A stretch of DNA of 64,000 bases from Zopfochytrium polystomum. Taxonomy: Eukaryota > Chytridiomycota > Chytridiomycetes > Chytridiales > Chytridiaceae. Where the stretch lies: positions 62,001 through 126,000 of the forward strand of contig JAIVFJ010000084.1 in the NCBI GenBank assembly GCA_025765615.1, given 5' to 3'. This document shows positions 56,101 to 64,000 of the stretch, one piece after another. The notes under the pieces are model-generated. The model did no database searches and was not told where the DNA came from. It saw nothing but the letters and a program-made list of their open reading frames with translations. How positions within the stretch are numbered: the first letter of the stretch is position 1; the number at the start of each line of letters is the position of its first letter. The position numbers and the translations under genes are program-made.

Positions 56101-57379
56101 AAGCGACTCTTCCGCGAAGGCGGGCGCCTCATCCAGCCTCAAGTTTGGCAATGGGTTTGTTGAAGTGGTCAACGCGAGGCAGGTTCAGGAAATGCGGCTC
56201 CGTTGCTGGGGATCTCGTTCCGTCACTGCGACTCAGTATGGTGCTCTCTTTGCGCTTCCAGCGGACCCCTTGAACGGAATCGAACCAGCAAATGGTTATG
56301 GTAGCAGCAGTAATCAACTCGGGTTTGTATATATCCGTCGCAGGTGGATGTGTCCTTGCCATGCCGACTGGGTCACTCCGAAGAAGAGATTATTGCGGCC
56401 GCCAAGACCGCTCTCCTCTGTACCGGCGGCGTCAACACCGACTGCACAAGCTTCGCCTCCGCGATCGTCGACGCCAAAGGCAAAGCTGAAGGCCAAGGCC
56501 AGCCCCAATCATACCGGCTCACCTTCCTGGCCCGACGTACCAACGGGATCTCCTCTTCTTCCTCCTGCTCCGATTGTGCAAATGCCTGCTGCCGGCACCC
56601 TGAAACCTCAAACAACTCCTATGTCTGCGCGGAACGATGGCTACATTGAAGTGATTCCCTCGTCGCCCGTTTCCGCAACTTCAGCTACCCAGACAAGCGC
56701 TTTGGCGAGTGTTTTAGCCGCAACCAACACGGTTACCACCGCCGCCACCCGCGAAAGCGACACCACCGTCGCGGCTTACATCGACATTCCCCCGCCCGGT
56801 GCGGTCATCCGTCGCAAGTCCACCCTCTCGTCTGCGTTTGTACGCAGAGCGTGCGCCGAAAGCCTCAAGCTCGCGCGGAGCGGACAGTCGCACCACCTTC
56901 CTATCGATATTGCCATCTGCGGGGTCCGGTACCGGCTGCCTCCGCGGAGCATCAAAATCGCTGTCGGCATCCCGGATGTGGTCGAAAGTACTGGCGGCGG
57001 CGGCAGTGGCGGCGGTGGCAGCACCGGCAGCTCAACCGGCCCGAGCGAGAAGGGTGTCGCGGGCGAGAGCGGCAGCGGCAGCGGGAGCGAAAGCGGTGGC
57101 GCCAGCCGGAGCGGCGTTTCGAGCAGGAGGGATGGCGACTCGGGCGTCGTTGTTGTGTGCGAGACGAAGCCGCCTGAGGCCGACGCGGACGCCTCCGCCC
57201 CCGCCGCCGCTGCCGCCCTCTCAGCGCGCGATCTGTCCATCTCGGTGTCTGTGCCGGTGCTGGAAGCGCAACGTTCCGCACCTATGAAATCTGCGGTCGA
57301 CGGTAGGGGTTCTTTGCTTGGTGCGCAGCTGCCGCCTCCGCAGCCTGCCCCGCAGCCGGCGTCGGCAGGTACCCTCTAA
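53115..57379 (+). CDS. RCO1: RCO1/PHF12-like PHD-finger protein (Rpd3S complex)
   Basis: RCO1 is the PHD subunit of the Rpd3S histone deacetylase complex, which suppresses transcription inside genes. Six exons in phase: 53115-53635, 53706-53974, 54110-54677, 54824-54932, 54993-55157, 55199-57379; 1,270 aa. A disordered Ser/Pro/Ala N-terminus includes a basic patch (EEKRRRKKRDPSATPKSSKR). PHD1: NEDFCAACLGKGRLLCCDSC, then PRVFHFYCVEDGF and WECKNC. The conserved linker follows (ALMDTLDSMNPRTFQLPLEV, GDYLDTREYEV). PHD2 is split: CYQCGKSG, DLVKCDFCNLWWHLDCLDPP and, about 130 residues later, RRRWMCPCHADW; the insert between the His and the last Cys ligands is unusually long. The C-terminal tail is Gly/Ser- and Pro-rich, ending PASAGTL. 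No frame breaks. Confidence 0.85.
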
Positions 57380-58891
57380 AGCGGAGCGCGTAACAAATAC
57401 GGGATGGTGGTGGTCGTTGCTTGCGGTCGAGAATGGAGAAGTGCCGTGGGGAAAGGTTTGGGTGTAGGTTGTTGGGGGGCTCAGACAGGTTTATATTTAT
57501 AATATTATCCAAACGTGGATTTGGTTGATTGTTACACATTCCCAAACAGCGGAAGCGTTGACCAGAATTACACAAATACAACCCGAAAAAACCTCAACAA
57601 AAAGCGAGCTTCCGGAACTACAACCCACACTGATTGCGTGCCCCAAGGGAAACAAAACAACGAAACTTGCCACCGCACATCGTCTTTTTCACTGTGCCCT
57701 CCAAGTCCAGGTAACCAAGCGGGCCCACTACCGCCAGCGAGCGACTAAATTGTCGCCCCTCTTCAGCATCAGGGTGGTGTGGGTTTGCGGCCGATCCGCC
57801 ATCTCGGCAGTCTGTTATGCCTACCTCATCGGAGGCGCATTCCCGCCGTGGCTGTGGCGCACACATTGCAACCTAGGACACGCCAGAAAAGCGAATTGGA
57901 CGCGCAAGATTCTGCCGGCTCACGTTGAGCTGCTTACGAGACTCTAATCTACGAGTCTCTGGAATCTGCATGGCGAAGAGCTTCAGCGAGCAGAAGTGCG
58001 TCTACAAAGAGTGAAAAAAGGTTGGAGGGAAAGACTAAGGAGTTGTTAGCGACAGAAAATGAATTTACGGTCACCACAACCTTCCGCTGACTTTTAGCGT
58101 TGTGGTGGAGAGAAAGTCAATTTTTCGGCACACCGATGCTCAGTCATTTTAACCTGACCAGTTCCACATTCGCGGATAACTTCCAAGTTCCTATCTCTTA
58201 CCGTTCCCACCTACCAATACCGAAATTCCCACCTATGCCTTCAGCCGTCGATGGGCTTTCGCTGATTGTCCTCACTGGATCCTTTGCACTAAGAGGAATT
58301 TCTCGCGTTTTGAAGACTGGAGGATCCCACAGGCTATGGCCTCAGTTGAGGGGACGTGAAGCGGATTTCACCGGTTGTGAGCGTTACAGCCAACGCAACT
58401 CGATCCCCAAGTGTCGCGATCGATTTCCCTCTCCCCCCATTGGTGGAATAAGCGAGCCACCTACCAATACCGAAATCCTTATCTACGCCTTCCAGATTGT
58501 CTTCAACGGTAGGCTTGGATCGGAAGCAAAATGCGGTGCACTACGCGGAAGGACTGGCAACGGACGACCAAGTCAAGAAGTGCCAGCGGTGCAGTTCCAG
58601 TCCCCTCCACCGCTTTGCCATTCATGGCTTGCTCGACTGCTTTTTCTGGAAGGCGAAGGTAGGAATTTCGGTATCCCAACAACAACAAAAAATATTATTT
58701 GGCCTAGGCCTTGCGGAAAGTGTCATTTTGACATCGGAAATAAGGAGCGGGGTTGATTGGTGCGGCTGCTAACGGAGCCTCGAATCAAAGACATGAACAC
58801 AACTCGGCCTTCAGCAACAACTTTACGCGGGCAGAGGTGTTAGCTGGTTGATTAACCTAGTTCAATTATTATTTGTACTAGATGGTAACAA
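57380..58891. other. intergenic with dispersed short repeats
   Basis: No gene was recognised. It contains the repeat trio listed at 58208-58674 and lies between the PHD gene 3' end and tRNA-Gly. Confidence 0.5.
58208..58674. repeat. short repeat trio, two direct and one inverted copy
   Basis: CACCTACCAATACCGAAAT begins both 58208-58244 and 58458-58495; the following ~18 nt stay similar (CCCACCTATGCCTTCAG vs TTATCTACGCCTTCCAG). At 58658-58674 GGTAGGAATTTCGGTAT is the reverse complement of the core. No coding gene explains it. Confidence 0.7.
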
Positions 58892-58962
58892 GCGCTGGTA
58901 GTTTAGTGGTAAAATAGACGCCTTCCAAGCATCAGCCCCGGGTTCAATTCCCGGTCAGCGCA
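58892..58962 (+). tRNA. tRNA-Gly (anticodon UCC)
   Basis: Acceptor strands GCGCTGG / TCAGCGC pair with one G-U; discriminator A at 58962. D arm TAGTTTAGTGGTAAAATA with box A, anticodon loop CTTCCAA giving TCC, and a T arm CCCCGGGTTCAATTCCCGG with box B. One C-A mismatch is present in the anticodon stem. 71 nt, no intron. Confidence 0.93.
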
Positions 58963-59344
58963 CGAGGCAATAGTTATCTGGGTGCAGAAGTGGTTGCGAG
59001 AGATTTTCACTCTTTCTGTCGTTTTGCACCCTCTATTTTTCAATGAGCTTGCAATTCCAGGGCACTAATTGTCAATCGTGTTTTTTTAAACATCGAGCGG
59101 GAGTGCAAAGATTTGCGTGAAAAACTGTTTCAAAGCAATAGTGAAAAGTGAAACACTGCAGAAGGAACTGGAACTCGTGTCCAGCAAAAGGAAAAGAGGT
59201 TTTGGGCGAATTAAATTAGGGTGTTGGGCCATATTTTGGGACCCTGTCGGTAAAACAAATTCGAGACGAATCTCGCAAACAACTCCATTCCGTTGGTCAA
59301 TAGACAGCAAAGATTACTGGACCCGGCTGTAGATTTTCCAAAAT
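58963..59344. other. intergenic between tRNA-Gly and the GT71 gene 3' end
   Basis: No gene was recognised; includes T-runs (59003 and 59082) that could end Pol III transcription. Confidence 0.5.
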
Positions 59345-62300
59345 TCATCTGAAAATCCAGATCGCTTCCATTCTGCGTGCCACAGAAACATAAAAAACAA
59401 GAACTTTAGAATCTGAAGGATAAAGTTGCACCAAAAGACGCCGAACGTTACCGGAGATATCAACCGCCAACCCATTCGCCTCCTTGAATCCAATGCACCG
59501 ACGGTGTCCGCTGACTCCGTTCTCTCCTCTGTAAGTCGACAATGGCTCGAATTCAGCCAGAGACCGCCGACCCGACCAGTGCGCGGCGGCACCGGGATCG
59601 TCGTCCGTCGCCCGGTAAACCATGGCTCGCTGGAAATAGTCCTCACCGACACGCAAATCCGGGAAGACTTCGAAATCCATCCGAACAAACGCCGGCCTCC
59701 GCTGTTCATGCGGGACACCACCTCCGCTGCGGTCGCTTCTCTCTGTCGTGCCGTCGCCCCGCAGGGGTCGATCGTCGCCATAGCCGGTCTCTGCGCTGTC
59801 GGTGTCCGAGGCCCCTCGCGTCGTGATGTCATCGCTGTCAAAAAACAGCCGCGCCGACCCGCAGAATGCGGTGTCTGGACTTGACGGCGAGGGTGGAACC
59901 GAGGAACTCCCGTTCGCGACAGCGGAATTGCGACTGCCTTCGCTGGGGCCGAGGATGGTGAAGAAATGCGGGTTGAGATGGTAGGGCGTGTTTGTGGCGG
60001 CAAACGTCCAGAAGAGGGGTTCGTTTTTGGCGTTCTTTGTTCACCAGGTGAGTGATGTGCGCGACATTAGTGGAGACCAAGCGAGGAATAAGGTAGAATA
60101 CCTCTGAAAATCTGTTGTTCCGAAGCAAATGCTCCGCGAGCTTCAGAGCCTTCCACGCGCGTCGCTTGCTGACCAGCATGAGCGCCGGCTCGAACTGCAT
60201 CTCGGGACGATCCGCCTTGCCTCCTCTCAGCTCCAGCGAGTCCCAAAGCGAGTTGTTCACATCTCTCGCCTCGAACGCCTGCCAAAAGAGGCCGCCTGCT
60301 TTGGCGTAGGTTTCCGTGTCAAAGAGGTAAGACGGATCTTGCACCGGCATAGTGTCGACCGTTGGGTCGAGGAAGAGAATGTCTTCAAACGAGCTGGCCA
60401 GGATGGAAAGACTTGGCGCTAACTGGGGCCATATTGATGAATTCTCGATGGTCACATTGATTGGCGTTATATCCATCTTTCTGAAGGTGCGCGGAGACTT
60501 TCAGCAAAAAACAGCAACAAGTCATTTTAGCCAAGAGTTTACCTGAAGAAGTCGGCCTGCTCCGGCAGAATGTCCCCAGGCCGATAGACGACCTCCACGG
60601 GCAGCTTGCAACCAGAGTTTCTTATTAGCATCACCGTTCGGGCCACATTTTGGATCACATCGTTCGAGACGGTCATCACAATGCCGCGAGCCGGCGCGTT
60701 CGACAAGGACTCGCCGCGCTCGTATTCCGGGAGATCTCGGACAAAGTTTGGCCACCTCGTGCGATTGAACTGCTCGATTGTAGGAGAAAAGTTGTGGGCT
60801 TTGTGGAAGCGTTCGTTCATTCCCGGGTGTTGAGTGTTCCAATCTGGAGTGATGCACCAACAGGGGGTCGGTAAAAAAAAAGAGAGGGTGCTTCGGTTAA
60901 AGGCAGTCGTGAAAATGTTGTCCGTAAACTTTAACCGATCTCACCCCACGACCGGACCGGTCCTCCTTTGACGGGCCATATCGAGACGCAGTGCTTAAAC
61001 TGCCCAACCTCTCCCACAAAGTTGTAGTTGACATTCTCAATGTCCGCCGCGTGAACACCTGCTTGAAGATCGTAGGTCATCGCCGACTGAAAGTAGTTCA
61101 CGTCCGACTTGTACTGGTTTTTCTTGACCATATTCCAATGCATAAACAGCGGCTGGGGAAAGTTGGTGCGGTTTGTGCTCGGGCCGTTGTCCGGAAAGTC
61201 GCTTTGCAGCATGGACAATCCGCAGAATCTATTTTTCTTGTCGATTCCGACGGTGCTGTTTCCCCTAGGGTACTCGTCGCTCACGATGAGACCGACAGAG
61301 TGAATATAGTTCGGTGCGAGGTAGTATGGTGTTTGCGATGCGGCGTAACCCCAGAAAAAGGCCTCTTTGTCTCCGAGGAAATGCTGGGGGAAAGGCATGT
61401 TAGAGTTCGATAGCAACAGCTTTTTAACCACGAAGAGTTCCTTGGAACACAAAATACGTACTCGAAAGTAAAACCTCGCCTCTGCCGAGATGTGCATCGC
61501 CATGATAAGCCCCCTCCACGATGCCCGCTTGTTGATGACAATCTGCCCTGTCTCAAACTCAAGCTCCCTCCAAAACCGCCCCTCCATCTCCAAAATGTCC
61601 CAGACGCCGATGCCGCTCTTCCGGATCGGAAAATCTGGCCAAAATATGGATCCGTACTTGCGGTATGTTCGCGTCTCAAACAAGTACGTCGGGTCGCGGA
61701 TCACAAAGTTGTCCGGGTCCAGGAACAGCACTTCCTCAAACGACGAGGCGAGGATGGCAAAGACTTTGGCTGCCCCGAGACGCCACTCCTCCGGGCGCCA
61801 ATCCGCGGAGTAGCTCTTGACGGAAGGGGCAAAGTCGACAGTCGTGATGTTGAAAGACCTGTGTTTGAAGGCATCGAAACAATAGGTAAAGATGGGACAG
61901 TGGACAGTGTTAGAGGGTAGATTATCTGAAGACGGATTTGAGAGCAAGATGTCTCACTCGATCCACTCCAATTCCAACTGGCTCAGCTGTCCTTTCATGT
62001 ACAAAAACTCGACCGGCAACGTGCACCCCGTCTCGCGAAGAAGTATCGTCGTCATGATTGCATTGTGCGCGTGCGCGCCAGAGCCCGTGATCACAACTCC
62101 CCGCGTTCCGCGCTTGACTCGGCGAGCGAAGGCAACGGACGGATTCTGGTCGCCGCCTGGTGCATTCGGTGCGATGGAGGATTCAAAGGGAAGGATGGAA
62201 GTTCGAAAGCGACGCGCCTTCAATTTTTGCATGAGGTACGGGTGACGGGATCGTTCTCGGCGTTGGTGGAACTGTGTGTCCAACTGAGGGAAGGCTTTTT

Positions 62301-64000
62301 TGAGGTCTGCCGTGAATAAAACAATAATTAGGTGCGGTGCGTTTGGCAAATGAAAAGAAGAACATGCAAACAGAAAACGTTCTGCGAGCGTGGTATGGCC
62401 ATTACCGAGAAGAGTTGTGTTTTCGTGCGTTTTGCTGGCGCTGGATTCCAACATTCGGCATTCCTGAAAGTCTCCAATCTTGCTCACATTCGCCAACGTG
62501 ATTGGAAAGGGCGAATGGACCGCAGCGAGCATGTAGTGAGCATCCTTGTCGTAATTCATGACCCAGCGCGAGTTCACGAACATAAGGTCTTCGACGTTCA
62601 AAACCAAGGAATGTTCCGTGCCCGAATTGTTGAAGTCTCCAGAGTAAAATGACCCCGAAACGGCAAGGTAACCGACAGCTTGTCCACATAGTCGAGCGCT
62701 TTCTTGCGGGGAAGGATTGCTACGATCCGGATGCAACAACTGAACATCGTTGGTAAAGTTGGTGATGCCTTTCGCGGAATTCTTGTCCACGATGGTGCCA
62801 ATGAGGACGGGAGGGTTGTCAAATCGAGAAAAGGCTGACTTTGTCCCGCGAAATGCCCAGAACAATAAAGCTCCCACGTCGGGAAGAATCTGTTGTTTTT
62901 TTTTTTTGTTTCTAACTGTCAACCGATGATGGATCGAAGTGCAATAGTTTCAAAATACCTGATTGTAGAATGGCGCCCCGACGGAAAAGTGTTTGGCCAG
63001 CTGTATCGCTCTCCATGTTTTGCGTTTGTTGAGCACTAGAACGTCGGTGGAAAACACGGGCGCGTCCCTCGACGAGGTCTCCCCTTCCGGCCTGAGCGGC
63101 ATTTTCTCGCTGAGCTGCCCCTTTGGAACAGCGTTGAACAGGATCTCTTCCATTATCCGGTTGGTCTCGCTCGAGTACTCTGCGTTGATGCCGGGCCAAA
63201 AAATGCAGCCGTGGTTCAAAAACTCGGCGTTGTCGAACAAGAACGACGGGTCCTTCAGGGCGATGGTTTTGGCGTCAAGAGCAATGACGTTTTCAAAAGG
63301 CGCCGCCTCAAGCGCAGCAATCAAGACCGATGAGGACCTGTTCGCTTGGGGCTGAGACTTTCCGCCTAGCTCGTCCGGAGCGGCTTGTATGATAGCGATG
63401 TTGTAGTGGCTGTAGAAAAGTGGTCGCAGGAAAGGTGGTCAATCGAAAAGTAAGTGAATATAGGCCACTTACAAGAGGTAGTCTTCCCACAAAGCCGTCG
63501 ACTCAGCACCATCCATAAGCAATGGCGCCATCGCAACTGGATGCTTAAAACCAGTATCCCTCAGAGCAATGGCGGAGGCCGCCACGTTGTAAGTGCAGTC
63601 CCAGAGTTCTGCCTCCGTGGCAGCACTGCCGCAAAAGAAGATTGCCCCATACGACCGGGTGTCGACGATACTCTCAGGCAAGTCGCTCATTCCTCGTGTC
63701 AAGAGCTTGTCTATCGTTTCTCGCTCGGCCAGGATCTGACGAGTAAGTCCGAGCGGCAGCAAAGTCAAGTCGTGGTTGGTTGAAGAATCAGAGTCGTTTT
63801 CTGTCGCAACGGGATCTTTGATGAAAAAAAGACAGGCTGAGATCAGAGAGCGCTTTCGCAAACAGCAAGTCAGTCGGACCTACCGACAGTAATCTTCTTG
63901 TGAAGGGCGATGCGAACACTAACTCTCTTCAGATCGTCCAGGACGGGCGAGATGAGCAAGGTTGCGGTGGCAATGATAACAGCGAAGAGCCATTTTCGGG
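59345..64000 (-). CDS. tri-modular GT71 mannosyltransferase-like protein, 5' end cut by window
   Basis: Ten minus-strand exons join in phase: 64000-63884, 63815-63473, 63409-62959, 62889-62406, 62306-61958, 61858-61462, 61383-60945, 60843-60543, 60480-60102, 60034-59345 (about 1,316 aa in the window). The start Met lies just beyond 64000; RKWLFAVIIATATLLISPVL is a type II signal anchor, so a Golgi location is expected. Three MNN1/MNN2-type (GT71) modules follow. Each has an N-terminal strand (IVMTVSNDVIQNVARTVMLI in the last copy), a ...GC/GF-KLPVE-like block and an FE-x-x-x-LD core: FENVIALDAKTIALKDPSFL, FEEVLFLDPDNFVIRDPTYL, FEDILFLDPTVDTMPVQDPS. Only the middle copy keeps DxD plus HFLGDKEAFFWGYAA and PQPLFMHWNMVKK. 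Introns run through both module boundaries (62405-62307, 60944-60844), keeping one frame. The outer modules may be catalytically dead. Confidence 0.85.

Noticed and set aside
60001..60480. Last module of the GT71 locus as a separate gene starting near 60476
   Set aside because: The Met there is internal to a block that splices in phase to the upstream exon (60843-60543), and no promoter gap is present.

Overview
This is nuclear DNA of a fungus, most likely a zoosporic (flagellated, chytrid-like) one. Genes are spliced with many very short GT-AG introns (mostly 42-110 nt), often with a CTAAC-like branch site, and intergenic DNA is rich in CT/GA, CAGA, CA and poly-T tracts. The fungal signature comes from a RIM4-type RNA-binding protein, a GT71 mannosyltransferase, an RCO1-type PHD protein and an ankyrin/RING ligase. 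The flagellate signature comes from an intact delta-tubulin gene (12 exons, 440 aa) and a probable TBCCD1 gene; these are normally kept by lineages with centrioles or basal bodies and lost in most terrestrial fungi. All calls come from reading translations and splice phases by eye; no search was run.

Layout. 0-4.2 kb: a tRNA-like element, a broken DPH2 gene, a short-chain dehydrogenase and a small secreted Cys-rich protein, the last three all frame-disrupted. 4.9-5.1 kb: a 5' half of tRNA-Ser(UGA) against an ankyrin fragment. 6.3-8.7 kb: a Pcl-like cyclin. 9.6-12.1 kb: NOG1 (60S ribosome assembly GTPase). 13.1-15.0 kb: delta-tubulin. 15.3-18.7 kb, minus strand: a Cys-containing unknown protein and a secreted NucA/NucB-type nuclease whose reading frame opens with 13 consecutive ATG codons. 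19.2-24.7 kb: ankyrin remnants, an ankyrin/RING protein and small minus-strand genes. 25.2-35.0 kb: a coiled-coil protein divergent from a CLASRP/SWAP2-like SR protein, then TBCCD1-like and RanGAP (RNA1) genes on the minus strand. 36.0-40.5 kb: RIM4-like protein. 41.8 kb: tRNA-Leu(AAG). 42-44.8 kb: a family of small unknown paralogues. 45.5-57.4 kb: a large bZIP factor, a non-mitochondrial-type citrate synthase and an RCO1/PHF12-like PHD protein. 58.9 kb: tRNA-Gly(UCC). 59.3 kb to the right edge, minus strand: one gene encoding three tandem GT71 glycosyltransferase modules.

Most genes are independent housekeeping loci (ribosome biogenesis, nuclear transport, splicing, chromatin, carbon metabolism). 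Two are linked by theme, delta-tubulin and TBCCD1 (basal body/centrosome). The most unusual objects are the tri-modular glycosyltransferase, in which only the middle copy keeps the expected catalytic motifs, and the concentration of reading-frame breaks in very GC-rich genes, while AT-richer multi-exon genes are intact in every phase.
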